DNA of 64,000 bases, taken from assembly GCA_905236675.1 (NCBI GenBank), contig CAJOND010000018.1, positions 21,061 through 85,060 of the forward strand, in the 5' to 3' direction. The DNA comes from Candidatus Rifleibacteriota bacterium. GTDB taxonomy: Bacteria; Muiribacteriota; Ozemobacteria; Ozemobacterales; Ozemobacteraceae. Both the position numbers and the translations under genes were made by a program. Below are positions 1 through 9,396 of this stretch, piece by piece. The number at the start of each line of letters is the position of its first letter. Within the stretch, counting starts at the first letter, position 1. A model generated the notes under the pieces. That model had not been told where the DNA came from, ran no database searches, and worked only from the letters and a program-made list of their open reading frames with translations.

Positions 1-17
1 TTTGTATATTGGTTAAA

Positions 18-3000
18 TTAGTCGTTTTTGATAGTTTTATCAAGAACTCTGATATCAAGCTGTGAACCAAATACAGGCACTGATGTGCTGAAAGTTCTTG
101 TATTAGGAGCAGAACCACCTCTTATATATTCGCCCCAACTCCAACTGTCAGTAGTATCATCACAGTTACAACTATCATAATAATCCCATTCTCTTGCATT
201 ATCTGTTGCAACGATAACAATAGGACACCTCATCGGGAAATCATTACTTTCGCCTCTAAATATCATATTATAAACACTGTTTATATTTTTGATTTCAGTA
301 GCAGTAACATTTGTTCCTCCTACTTCAACTCCTGATCTCCAATCGGAGGTAATGGTTCCTGTTACTGGATTTATTCCACCATCAGCAAAACCAAGATGAC
401 TTATAGTCATTACCGCTGTAGCAGAGCCACAGTTATCGCTAACACCAACTTCAAATTTACATTCAACACTATCTTCTGTCGCTTTTGGATTAAGTGCCAT
501 ATTGGTTGCATTAAAGAAAGTTTTTTCTTCATTTCTAACGATACTATTGCCTCTGGTAGGAACCCAGGCTCTATAGGTTCTTCCTGTTTCAACTCCATTA
601 ACAAATCCATTATCTCCAGTAGGTGTCCAAACAGAATTTCTTGCCAATGATTCTTCGTCAAGAGTTAGAGCAAAATATTCTTCGCCTCTAACACTATAAG
701 AAGCTGGCAACTGATTGTTATCAGAATCTACACTATATGGGAAATATGATGTATTTGAAGTCTTAGAATCATACATAGTGCCATAGCCAATTGGTGGAAT
801 ATCATCCTTGACATTCATTACCAAGTTCAGTTCTTTCATAGCCATTTCGTTACCCGAAGAGTCTTTTAGGCTTACAAAGAACTTATATGGCCTGTATCCT
901 GGGGAATTGTTAGCATAGCCATCTGGTATTCTGTTTTTCATACTTGTGCCATCTGTACCAAGCATAATTCCGCTTATAGGCAACCTATAATTTGTTTCAG
1001 AATAATATGAAGCTAACTTACAATCATAAGTAGAGGTTGCATATTGTAAATTGTGTTCATATCTACTACCATCTTGATTGTATTTAAACAGATAATAACT
1101 GGTGTCATCACTGAAATTTCTATCAGTAACAGAATTTGAATAAATCACATCTGCCAATCCGACCTTTACTTTGCCATACTGAGCAGTATCAAGATTGTTT
1201 TCATTATTCTGTCTTTGAGCAGTTTCAAAATACAAACGAACTTCTCTTGCATCTCTAGAAAAAACAGGTTCCAAATTTATATTAGAAGTAGCTTTTCCTT
1301 GATTTTTTAAATTACTGATAGTAGTTCTTAAAGACTGGTTTGTTGCAAAGTTTGTTCTATGTTCTTCCAGGCTTACACCTTGTTTACTTTCTATAGCTTC
1401 CCAGAAGTTATCGTCTTTTACAAATATATTTACATTTTGAGGATTCTTTTTACCTGCAATACCGTCATCTTTCTTCAAATCTCTACCAGTAATTCCAAAC
1501 AAATTATTAGGATCTGTTTTACTCCAAACAATTGTAGGCGGCTTGTTATCTATAATCTTAACTTTTGCTCTACCTCTTATTGTGATAAATCCTGGAAGAT
1601 TCTTAACAGGGAACCAAGGCTGACCATCTTTGAAAGCCCACATGTCGTATCGATATTCGCGTTTCATTTCAATTTGAATTTCAGCGTAATTTGGATCAGT
1701 AGGAGGCAAATTCTTGGTTGGTGAAGCTAAAACGGGATAATAGTTAATATTATCTTTCTTTTCCAATGGAATTGGCTGAGGTACTGAAGGATTGTTTCCT
1801 ACCAGAGACAAAGTCTGAGTTGCCCCATCAGGTCCAACATAAAATAGTTTTGCAGTGACGGTAACATTATTATTATACCATCTTAATTCTCCAAGCCTAT
1901 TTCTAAATTGGAAATCGGGATTACCGTTTGAATTTCTTAAGAGTGTTTCGGCAACATAATTATAATTGGAGTAATCGCCACTAACTGTTCCTTGAACTAT
2001 GGTTCCATTACATGCAGAAATATCTCTAGTAATATTTGTTTGAGCATCTGACTCAATTCTCCAGTGATAAGTTTCGCTTGCATCTATACAAAAACCATCT
2101 TCCGGGGGTTTACTCCAATAACTGTCATCCTTAAGATATGACTGATCTCCACTCAAGTGGTCGCAACGTTCAATTAAAGCTATATCAACAGTATCACTGC
2201 TAGGAGGTATATCGCCACCTATAGTATAAGCTTCAATTGCAAGATATTGAGAATCTGTTGCGGTTCCAATTATTAGATTTTCATAATCAATTGGATTACC
2301 TTCAGTATCTGTTGCTCCATTCATGAAAGAAAACGCAGCAGTAGACTTAATCTGAGCCAATCTTGTCTGAGGTAATAGATGAGTTACTCCACCACCAGTT
2401 GATTTATTGTATAAACCAGTACAAGGCAACGCATACTCATTAACTTTTAAGACTTTATACTTATCTTCAATAGTATCGCCGAAATTTAATTCATTGTAGT
2501 TATACCAATTGTATTTTACTTTGCATGTAAGTATAAAACTACCAGGAACAGGTGAATATACATAATCAAAGTAACTGCCAACATTAGTTCTTGCTAAGTC
2601 GCAGCAAGATTCACCCAAATAGTTTTTAACCAGCCAAGTGTTCCATTCGTAAGTAATACCATCTGGGTGTTCAGCATCTTTAGGATTTCTATCTTGAATT
2701 GTAGTTATAAAACCACCTTGTCTTGCATCGCCGTCATAATCTATCTGTTCTGTTGGATCTTGACTGACATTACTACCGTCAGGAATAGGATAGTTTTCTA
2801 CCATATAGAAATAAATCTGATCTGGATTCAATACTGTTCCATAAGGTTCATATCCAGTCTGTTGTGTTTTACGAGTATCACCATTATAAGTAGGAATTGT
2901 ATTAGCAAAAGGTCCAATCAGATCTAAATAAGATTTATCATTTCCTAAGCTTATAACCTTTGGAGGAGTAGGAACATTGATAACAGCAAGTTTACAATTA

Positions 3001-4868
3001 CCAGGATTTTTATTGTTATATTCAGTTAATCTGTGACCATTAGCAGAAGAGTGAGTACAGTCTCCACGTCCGCTTTGATAATAAGTTACTGGCCAACTAC
3101 TCTGAGCACTAGAATAAGTATATCCTGCAACAGTTGCGGACCAGCTAGCCAGGATATTATTAAGAGATGCATTAGGAAGACTTAAATTCTTTAACTGATT
3201 CCAACCTTCATCTTTTATTTTACAAGATACGTTATAAACTCTAGTTGCATAATTTTTACGACCAATTTCTTCTATATTACCGCTAAGATAGTTTCTTTCA
3301 AAAACAACTTTGCCGTAATCCTGAACATATAGTAAAGCAAAAGCCTGTTCTTTCTTTCCATCATCATGAACAGTTTTATGAATATGTATACAGTCATTTG
3401 GTTTGAATTTAGTTCTTGGGTCATAGCCATCATCTACATTTTTACTAGGATGGCTTATAGCAAAATAAAGACTACCAAAACCGTCTGCTTTAATGTCATC
3501 AAGTTCAGAAGTACCATTTGCATCAACACTATCCATCAAATCAGAAACGTCAATAGCCAAGAAACCTTCGCTAGTTACTGGAGTTGTAGAAGTTTCATCA
3601 CGTTCAAATTTATATACTTTTTTATAAGCCTTATCATAAGCGTAAACAATACCACCTTCCTGGTCCCATTGGTTGGAAACAGTAACGGCAGAAATATTCA
3701 TTCCTGAAGGTGCAGAACCGAAAACCTGTTCATACCAGTCTTTTATAACAGTAGTTCCTAAGGTGTAGACATAATCTGATGCAGCATTCTTCAAAGAAAT
3801 ACAAAGCCAAAAAGTATCTAAAGAAGCAGGTCGTCCTATAAGAGGGTTATCTGAACCAGGGGAATAATTTGCATTGTTTAATTTCATATCCCAGTTAGCT
3901 GTATTTGCCGTTCTAGAATAGAAATATGTTCTAGATGAATTGTTTTTCATTGGAGGCTGAAAAGCTATATCACTTAACATAGAAGCAGCTTCAGCACTAC
4001 CACTACCAGAAGCACCACCACAACCGTCTAGACAACCAGCGAGAACTTTTCTTGTTATTTTTTCTTCCTTGGTTTCAGCAACCTTCTGGTCGGAATGTCC
4101 TCCGCTATAGCCAGGGTCATCGTTTCCAGGATTAGATGGAGTCCAAGTATACAAATAATAATTATGTTTCTTTTCCTGAACCCTATCTCCGAAAACATAA
4201 TAAAAATAAGTGTAACCGTTAGAAGTAGCACCACCAGTCTTCCAGTTTGAATACCAGCTTTGATTAGGTATTTGATACCATTTTTTACCAGAATATTCAC
4301 CAAGAGAAGCAGCACCTGTCATAACAGGCAAAGTATAACCTGATGGCTTAGAGGTTTCAATCCCAGGACCAGCAGAAGTAAAACCACTCCAATAACCACT
4401 ACCGTTCTTTTTAATTTTTCTGCCAACTGGGCCTGTTCTATATAAATCGGTTCCAGCCCCCCAGTTTCTGTAATCAGCGTGAATCCAGGTGTGATAGCCA
4501 TAGTCAGCTTGATTAGCAGCTACAGTATCATCAATAACCTGTCTATAAAGAGGATCTGAAGAGTAAGACCAAGAAGAATCATTAATTTGGGTAAAAGTAT
4601 AAATAATTCTGTTAAGGTCGACACTAAAACCTAGTGTGTCTTTTATTTGTGTTCCTGTTATAACTTTTAAATCCAGATTTTTTCTATTATTTGCAGGGTC
4701 GTTTAATCTATAAATACCTCTTAAAGAAGAAGCTCCTTCCCCAATAAGCATATAACATTCGCCATTTCTCAGATATTCTGCCGCCAAAGCAAAAACCTTT
4801 TGAGGACTTGCTAAAGAAAAAGCTAAAAGACCTAATAATCCCAAACAATAACTCGACATCTTCTTCAT
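18..4868 (-). CDS. Very large secreted protein, function unknown
   Basis: About 1,616 residues. The reading frame is open 14 codons further upstream to a TTG at 4910, but the ATG at 4868 is preferred: it has AGGAG 11 bases upstream and it opens directly into a signal peptide (MKKMSSYCLG..., hydrophobic core, then SPQKVFA before the mature part). The mature protein is rich in Tyr, Asn, Ser and Thr, with no transmembrane segment that I can see. Two segments (about residues 1150 and 1400) have the pattern 'DNKPPTI' / 'DDIPPIG' that often marks boundaries between Ig-like or cadherin-like beta-sandwich domains in surface proteins; the domain calls are inference. A small Cys-Gly-rich patch (LAGCLDGCGGASGSG) lies near residue 285. 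The C-terminus is a plain hydrophilic sequence without a visible sorting or anchor motif. I do not recognise the family; an adhesin or sheath/surface protein is possible. It has no close operon partner inside the window. Confidence 0.7.
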   Translation of the reverse strand: MKKMSSYCLGLLGLLAFSLASPQKVFALAAEYLRNGECYMLIGEGASSLRGIYRLNDPANNRKNLDLKVITGTQIKDTLGFSVDLNRIIYTFTQINDSSWSYSSDPLYRQVIDDTVAANQADYGYHTWIHADYRNWGAGTDLYRTGPVGRKIKKNGSGYWSGFTSAGPGIETSKPSGYTLPVMTGAASLGEYSGKKWYQIPNQSWYSNWKTGGATSNGYTYFYYVFGDRVQEKKHNYYLYTWTPSNPGNDDPGYSGGHSDQKVAETKEEKITRKVLAGCLDGCGGASGSGSAEAASMLSDIAFQPPMKNNSSRTYFYSRTANTANWDMKLNNANYSPGSDNPLIGRPASLDTFWLCISLKNAASDYVYTLGTTVIKDWYEQVFGSAPSGMNISAVTVSNQWDQEGGIVYAYDKAYKKVYKFERDETSTTPVTSEGFLAIDVSDLMDSVDANGTSELDDIKADGFGSLYFAISHPSKNVDDGYDPRTKFKPNDCIHIHKTVHDDGKKEQAFALLYVQDYGKVVFERNYLSGNIEEIGRKNYATRVYNVSCKIKDEGWNQLKNLSLPNASLNNILASWSATVAGYTYSSAQSSWPVTYYQSGRGDCTHSSANGHRLTEYNNKNPGNCKLAVINVPTPPKVISLGNDKSYLDLIGPFANTIPTYNGDTRKTQQTGYEPYGTVLNPDQIYFYMVENYPIPDGSNVSQDPTEQIDYDGDARQGGFITTIQDRNPKDAEHPDGITYEWNTWLVKNYLGESCCDLARTNVGSYFDYVYSPVPGSFILTCKVKYNWYNYNELNFGDTIEDKYKVLKVNEYALPCTGLYNKSTGGGVTHLLPQTRLAQIKSTAAFSFMNGATDTEGNPIDYENLIIGTATDSQYLAIEAYTIGGDIPPSSDTVDIALIERCDHLSGDQSYLKDDSYWSKPPEDGFCIDASETYHWRIESDAQTNITRDISACNGTIVQGTVSGDYSNYNYVAETLLRNSNGNPDFQFRNRLGELRWYNNNVTVTAKLFYVGPDGATQTLSLVGNNPSVPQPIPLEKKDNINYYPVLASPTKNLPPTDPNYAEIQIEMKREYRYDMWAFKDGQPWFPVKNLPGFITIRGRAKVKIIDNKPPTIVWSKTDPNNLFGITGRDLKKDDGIAGKKNPQNVNIFVKDDNFWEAIESKQGVSLEEHRTNFATNQSLRTTISNLKNQGKATSNINLEPVFSRDAREVRLYFETAQRQNNENNLDTAQYGKVKVGLADVIYSNSVTDRNFSDDTSYYLFKYNQDGSRYEHNLQYATSTYDCKLASYYSETNYRLPISGIMLGTDGTSMKNRIPDGYANNSPGYRPYKFFVSLKDSSGNEMAMKELNLVMNVKDDIPPIGYGTMYDSKTSNTSYFPYSVDSDNNQLPASYSVRGEEYFALTLDEESLARNSVWTPTGDNGFVNGVETGRTYRAWVPTRGNSIVRNEEKTFFNATNMALNPKATEDSVECKFEVGVSDNCGSATAVMTISHLGFADGGINPVTGTITSDWRSGVEVGGTNVTATEIKNINSVYNMIFRGESNDFPMRCPIVIVATDNAREWDYYDSCNCDDTTDSWSWGEYIRGGSAPNTRTFSTSVPVFGSQLDIRVLDKTIKND

Positions 4869-5080
4869 AATAAGGTTAACTCCTGTTACCTGATTTTTTG
4901 TCTTATTCAATAAATTTTTTATCTATCTATTAGTTACAACAAAAAGACATAATTCAGATATTTTCTAGCAAAATCTGTACCTCGTTTATATTCAAAATTA
5001 AATAGATTTATTTCACCCAAACTTTGTTATTATAAGTATTTTATATAAAAATATTTTTTCACATTATAAAAAACAAGTAA

Positions 5081-5124
5081 AAAAAATATGATTTGTAAAA
5101 AAAAATTTACAAATCATATTTTTT
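5081..5124 (-). terminator. Rho-independent terminator, probably bidirectional, after the OTCase gene
   Basis: A perfect 19-base inverted repeat (5081-5099 pairs with 5106-5124, loop of six A/T) begins 15 bases after the OTCase stop codon on the minus strand. The stem ends in A/T runs, so it gives a T-tract on either strand. It separates the OTCase from the large secreted protein gene downstream. Confidence 0.75.
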
Positions 5125-5138
5125 GATTCAAAATTAAA

Positions 5139-6116
5139 TTATTTCACACCTAAGGTAGCTACCATTACAGCCTTGATTGTATGCAAACGATTTTCTGCTT
5201 CATCAAAAACTTTTGAATGTTTACTTTCAAAAACTTCATCTGTAACTTCCATTTCTCCTATATCCTTGGACATAGTCGTGTCGTTATTATGGAAAGCTGG
5301 TAAACAATGCAAGAAAATTGGATTTTTACCAGTTTTCTTTATCATTGCCATATTTACCTGATAAGGCTTCAACAGCGTTATTCTAGCCTGCATTTTTGCT
5401 TCTTCACCCATACTTGCCCAAACATCTGTATAGAGGACATCAGCATCTTTGACACCTTTTGCAACATTATCAGTAATAGTAATCTTTCCACCAGTTTCTT
5501 TGCAAATTGCTTTAACAGTATCTACCAATTCTTTTTCAGGATGTAAACCCTTAGGAGCTACGATTCTGCAATCCAATCCCATTTTCGCACAACCAATCAT
5601 AAGAGAATTAGCCATATTATTTCGGCCATCACCTACAAAAGCAAAAGTAATACCTTTGAGATGACCGTAATGTTCTTCTATAGTCATTAAATCTGCCAAT
5701 ACCTGAGTTGGGTGGAATTTATCAGTAAGGCCATTCCAAACAGGAACACCAGAATATTTTGCCAATAATTCAACCGTTTCGTGTTTAAATCCTCTAAATT
5801 GGATTCCGTCAAACATTCTCCCTAAGACTCTTGCAGTGTCTGCAACCGTTTCTTTTTTCCCAAGCTGAATATCGTCTTTACCTAAATATTCTGCATGAGC
5901 ACCTTCGTCAGAAGCTGCTACAACAAAAGCACAACGAGTACGAGTTGAAGCTTTTTCAAAAATTAGAGCAATATTCTTTCCTTCTAGATTTCTAGGCTTA
6001 ATACCAGCCATTTTTAATTTTTTAAGCTCTTTTGCTAAATCCAGCATATAGCGAATTTCTTCGGGAGTAAAATCTTTAAGTGTTAAAAAACTGCGACCAA
6101 TTAAGTTCACTGCCAT
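5139..6116 (-). CDS. argF: Ornithine carbamoyltransferase
   Basis: 325 residues, the usual length. Transfers a carbamoyl group from carbamoyl phosphate to ornithine to give citrulline, in arginine synthesis or, run backwards, in the arginine deiminase pathway. Visible motifs: carbamoyl-phosphate loop STRT (57-60), HPTQ (135-138), and the catalytic HCLP (269-272); [11 protein letters not shown] opens the ornithine-binding half. The N-terminus ([17 protein letters not shown]) resembles the E. coli ArgF/ArcB branch, so a catabolic arcB role cannot be excluded; no arcA, arcC or other arg gene is nearby to decide. The ATG has AGGAAGGA ten bases upstream. It appears to be a single-gene transcript with its own promoter (6160-6188) and terminator. 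Confidence 0.95.
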   Translation of the reverse strand: MAVNLIGRSFLTLKDFTPEEIRYMLDLAKELKKLKMAGIKPRNLEGKNIALIFEKASTRTRCAFVVAASDEGAHAEYLGKDDIQLGKKETVADTARVLGRMFDGIQFRGFKHETVELLAKYSGVPVWNGLTDKFHPTQVLADLMTIEEHYGHLKGITFAFVGDGRNNMANSLMIGCAKMGLDCRIVAPKGLHPEKELVDTVKAICKETGGKITITDNVAKGVKDADVLYTDVWASMGEEAKMQARITLLKPYQVNMAMIKKTGKNPIFLHCLPAFHNNDTTMSKDIGEMEVTDEVFESKHSKVFDEAENRLHTIKAVMVATLGVK

Positions 6117-6159
6117 GAAAATACATTCCTTCCTGTGATTATTTGTTATTTAATAAAAC

Positions 6160-6188
6160 ATTAAATTACTAAAGAGAATCAAAGTCAA
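6160..6188 (-). promoter_or_regulatory. Sigma-70-type promoter for the OTCase gene
   Basis: On the minus strand TTGACT (6183-6188) and TTTAAT (6160-6165) are separated by exactly 17 bases and lie 44-72 bases before the OTCase ATG. I see no clear ArgR box next to it. Confidence 0.55.
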
Positions 6189-6268
6189 GAAGAGTAAAAA
6201 AAAGTTGATTCATTTTTAAAAATATGATTTATTGCATACCACATTAAAAGCTGGAATTACATAAAGCT

Positions 6269-6736
6269 ATGCCTCAGGAAAAAATAATAGATTATATTCA
6301 ACCAGATGCTCAAGACTGGGAAAAATTAGAACGAATATCAGAAATAGATATGCAGGGCTTTGGAGAAGATGGCATCTCCACATTTAATTTGTCGCAGTTT
6401 GCCCGTGGTGGTTCTATTTTTTGTTTAACCCTTAACGGTCTAATTATTGCAGAATCCGTTGTTTTACGTAATTTCAGAGATGAAGGAGCAGAAATATTTG
6501 GGTTTGCAGTAGCAAAAGAATATTTTAACCAAGGCTACGGAACGAGACTTCTTCAACATTTAAAAGAAGTGGGGAAAAAAACAGGAATAAAATACTTTGA
6601 ACTGACTATGAATCCCGACCGACCTGTTTTACATAGACTATATATAGAAAAAGCTGGATTTTATAAAAAAGCCGAGCTAAAACCTCATCCACACAAGCAT
6701 GAACCTCGCTGGCTGTTAAGATACGATCTTGTTTAA
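6269..6736 (+). CDS. GNAT-family N-acetyltransferase
   Basis: 155 residues. The acetyl-CoA-binding motif A is clear: a beta strand 'EIFGFAVAKEYFNQGYGTRLL' region with the Q-x-x-G-x-G/T pattern (QGYGT) at about residues 92-96, followed by a helix; motif B follows as 'FELTMNPDRPVLHRLYIEKAGFY' where the late Tyr-x-x-x-GF pattern is typical. The substrate cannot be read from sequence. The ATG has only a weak GGAA 12 bases upstream. It stands alone between two minus-strand genes and ends 4 bases from the convergent gene after it. Confidence 0.85.
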   Translation: MPQEKIIDYIQPDAQDWEKLERISEIDMQGFGEDGISTFNLSQFARGGSIFCLTLNGLIIAESVVLRNFRDEGAEIFGFAVAKEYFNQGYGTRLLQHLKEVGKKTGIKYFELTMNPDRPVLHRLYIEKAGFYKKAELKPHPHKHEPRWLLRYDLV

Positions 6737-6740
6737 TTTC

Positions 6741-7511
6741 TTACTGAGGCAAGCTGGATATACGAATTTGCCCATCCGTAATTTTTATTTGTTTAAGATT
6801 CACATTAAAAGAAAATTTATCAAAATTCATTAAGGGGTTAATCTTTTTGATAATAGTGCCAATAAAATTTCTTGGCATTGATATGCGATTAACCTTCATT
6901 TTACTTGCATGAAACCAGATTTCTTTATTATTTTTTACCGCAAAGTTACCTCTAGCCCAAAATTCAACTTTAACTATCCCGTATTTGGTAGAGCCAGAAA
7001 GTTCCATATTGTCTTCAGTCATTTTTACTTTTGGATTATCAACTTTTATTTTCTTTGCTTTGTTCTGTAAGAAAATATTTAAATCTTTTTCTTTAACAAT
7101 AACATCCATGTTTATTGTGCATTTGTTTACAGGTCTGATTTTTTCTTCTTCTATAAGCCTTTTTGTATTTAACTCTACATCAAGAAACTCTATTTTAGCA
7201 CTTTCAATTACAACGTTTTCAACACTGCTTCTATAAGCATAAACATAAATTCTTTTAAATTTTCCTAATGCAGTATCTTGGGGGGAAATATGAGTAATAT
7301 CAATTGTAATAGAAGCCGGGTTATCTACTTCTTTGAGCATCGCCGATTTTAGTTTATCGTCTATAATTTGCGGATTAGAAGCAATCATAGCCGTAATCTC
7401 AGAATCTGGAATATAGTTTTCTTCTATTTCTACACCTTTTGCACAAACCGTAGAAGATGAAATAACTGAAAAAATAGCAACCAAAAAGAATAATAACCCG
7501 ATTTTTTTCAT
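6741..7511 (-). CDS. Secreted LmeA/DUF2993-like lipid-binding protein
   Basis: 256 residues from the ATG at 7511. The frame extends 12 codons upstream, but the ATG at 7511 has AGGAAG six bases upstream and opens straight into a signal peptide (MKKIGLLFFLVAIF...TVCA|KG). The mature part alternates short amphipathic strands ('AKIEFLDVELNTKRLIEEEK', 'NVNLKQIKITDGQIRISS') and resembles DUF2993/LmeA proteins, which are thought to bind phospholipid at the envelope; this family call is by pattern only. It is the last gene of the minus-strand envelope run, 10 bases after the stop codon of the gene before it. Confidence 0.6.
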   Translation of the reverse strand: MKKIGLLFFLVAIFSVISSSTVCAKGVEIEENYIPDSEITAMIASNPQIIDDKLKSAMLKEVDNPASITIDITHISPQDTALGKFKRIYVYAYRSSVENVVIESAKIEFLDVELNTKRLIEEEKIRPVNKCTINMDVIVKEKDLNIFLQNKAKKIKVDNPKVKMTEDNMELSGSTKYGIVKVEFWARGNFAVKNNKEIWFHASKMKVNRISMPRNFIGTIIKKINPLMNFDKFSFNVNLKQIKITDGQIRISSLPQ

Positions 7512-7521
7512 AGTTGTCTTC

Positions 7522-8451
7522 CTATTCCTTTTTAGGCACAGAAACACCTTTAACTTTGCAATCTTCTCTAGTAATTACTTTAAATTCTGTTCCTTCTTGA
7601 ACTTCTATGTCTTTCCCCTTTATAAAAGCTCCACCAGCAAGACCAATAGGACCTAGCACAACATAACCAACAGCAGAAGCACCAGCTGCCATACCAATTT
7701 TTTTCTTGTCATATTTTTCTCCAGCAGAATCAATAGAAACTTTTATTGGAGTAGAATCCATAGTTTCAATAGTGGATAAGTCAAGATTTATAAGACCTGT
7801 TCTTCCAAAACGCCCACCTCTTCTGACATTTTTCACAGTAGGACTAATTATTCCGCCTTTAGTCATTACCAAAACTGAATTATTTATAAATACATCCTCA
7901 GCAATTACCATAGGAACAATATCGCCTTTTTTTGATGTTTTACTAGAAATACTCTTTTGTAATTTAACTTTTAACTTAGTTCCAGCAGGAATAGTTACTT
8001 TGTGCATTGAAATCAATCCGTTTTCAATAATCACATGAACTTGCTGTTCCAATCTGAACGCCATAGGTTCGTTTGTTTGAATACCAGTTATATACTTATC
8101 TATTTTTGCAAGACGATTTTCCAAAGAACCTTCATTTGTTTCATTAAAAAGCTTCCATTCAAGGTAACTAAGTTTCATATCCATTGATGGATTTTGTTCT
8201 GAACCAGCAAAAATAAAATCATGAAGATAATTAGCCTTTTCAGAATCAGTCTGACCAGAAGTTCTTCCAAAAAGATCTTCTTCTATCTGTCTTAATCTGT
8301 CGGTAGTTGAAGCATCCTGTTCTGAGCCATAAATATATCTTTCTATTCTGCTAATTTTCTTGCTAACATCTTTATCTAAAGCTTCTGCTGAAAGCAGAGA
8401 ACAAAAACAAACAGCTAATATTATGGCTACTACAACATATTTATGCTTCAT
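7522..8451 (-). CDS. Secreted protein with N-terminal helical repeats and a beta-rich C-terminus
   Basis: 309 residues. A signal peptide (MKHKYVVVAIILAVCFCSLLSAEA) is followed by two or three degenerate repeats of about 35 residues, each with the pattern I-x-x-x-E-x-x-(I/L)-(Y/F)-G/N and R-L-x-x-(I/L)-E/D (residues 33-130). The C-terminal half carries 'VTIPAGTKLKVKLQKSISSK', a pattern seen in periplasmic proteins with a TrbI/conjugal-type or barrel-sandwich beta fold, and a Gly/Ala-rich hydrophobic stretch near residues 255-280 that could touch a membrane. I do not recognise a named family. Gaps of 14 and 10 bases link it to its neighbours. Confidence 0.7.
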   Translation of the reverse strand: MKHKYVVVAIILAVCFCSLLSAEALDKDVSKKISRIERYIYGSEQDASTTDRLRQIEEDLFGRTSGQTDSEKANYLHDFIFAGSEQNPSMDMKLSYLEWKLFNETNEGSLENRLAKIDKYITGIQTNEPMAFRLEQQVHVIIENGLISMHKVTIPAGTKLKVKLQKSISSKTSKKGDIVPMVIAEDVFINNSVLVMTKGGIISPTVKNVRRGGRFGRTGLINLDLSTIETMDSTPIKVSIDSAGEKYDKKKIGMAAGASAVGYVVLGPIGLAGGAFIKGKDIEVQEGTEFKVITREDCKVKGVSVPKKE

Positions 8452-8465
8452 TATCAGACTCCATC

Positions 8466-9374
8466 TTATTTTTTATTTGTCGAGCTTTCTGAGACTTCCT
8501 GTTTTTTCATTTTACCAATATCTATTTTCTCTTCAGGATTGTATACTATCATGATTTCTCTTTGTTTTAAAGGGGTGCGTATTATATCGTTACAAAATTG
8601 CTTAAACTCTTTTAAATCATCATTTTTAACGATTATATCACTTTTATGAAGTTCATGCATTGTGCTAGAAAGAGTAAGCACTTCTTTTTCATTCAGATTT
8701 TCTCTTGCTGTAATCATATTAGTACAGAAAGAAACAACAGGTCTGCTAAATCGTTCTGCCTGTGGAACCATAGCTTCTTGAAAAAGCAAAGCTCCTCGTT
8801 CATCAAAAAATCTGGGAAAGAGCGCAGGTATAAAATCATATTTTCTAGCATCTATTACTACCCTTTTATAAGAAGAGGGTTCTAAGCTTTCATCTACTTT
8901 TCCGACATTAGCACTCCAAGAAGCTAAAAAACCTGTCGGCTGCATTGGTTGAGGTCTTAAAGCGGCTAGATAAAAAGCTGAACGCAAGCTTAGTTTACCA
9001 CTTATTGGTATCTCCAACTTGCATCTGACTAATCCAGAAACATCTTTTTGATAAAACGTTTTTGGAGCAGCCATAATAATCATTCCAAGACGTTCTTTCA
9101 ATGCTTTGTTTGTATGTAAAATATGTCTTACTTCTTTCCCGTCCATAACAGTCAGAGAAAGAATCTGTTCATAAGCATGATGCATTGCATCCATCCATGC
9201 TCTGCCCCGCTCAGCTTCGTAGGAACTTTCTTCTTCCCAAGGAGTGCCGCCAAGGCCAAAAACTTCCAGTTTCTGGTTTAAAAATACTTTATGATTTTGT
9301 AAATTATCAGCAAAGAGGGAATGAGTAAAAAGAACAGACAATAATATAAGCAGAATTTTTGAAGAGAACTTCAT
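8466..9374 (-). CDS. Secreted protein of unknown function
   Basis: 302 residues from the ATG at 9374. The open frame starts at a TTG (9404), but ATG 9374 has GGAGT seven bases upstream and begins the signal peptide (MKFSSKILLILLSVLFTHSLFA|DN). The mature N-terminal segment 'RGRAWMDAMHHAYEQILSLTVMDGKEV' followed by conserved strands resembles LPP20/FlgT-N-like periplasmic domains, in which an Ala-rich helix packs on a sheet; this is a weak similarity. A central 'VVIDARKYDFIPALFPRFFDERG' segment recalls the same group of proteins. Lies 22 bases after the barrel gene stop and 14 bases before the next gene, within the envelope run. Confidence 0.7.
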   Translation of the reverse strand: MKFSSKILLILLSVLFTHSLFADNLQNHKVFLNQKLEVFGLGGTPWEEESSYEAERGRAWMDAMHHAYEQILSLTVMDGKEVRHILHTNKALKERLGMIIMAAPKTFYQKDVSGLVRCKLEIPISGKLSLRSAFYLAALRPQPMQPTGFLASWSANVGKVDESLEPSSYKRVVIDARKYDFIPALFPRFFDERGALLFQEAMVPQAERFSRPVVSFCTNMITARENLNEKEVLTLSSTMHELHKSDIIVKNDDLKEFKQFCNDIIRTPLKQREIMIVYNPEEKIDIGKMKKQEVSESSTNKK

Positions 9375-9396
9375 TGTTTTACTCCAACTCGCTTTA

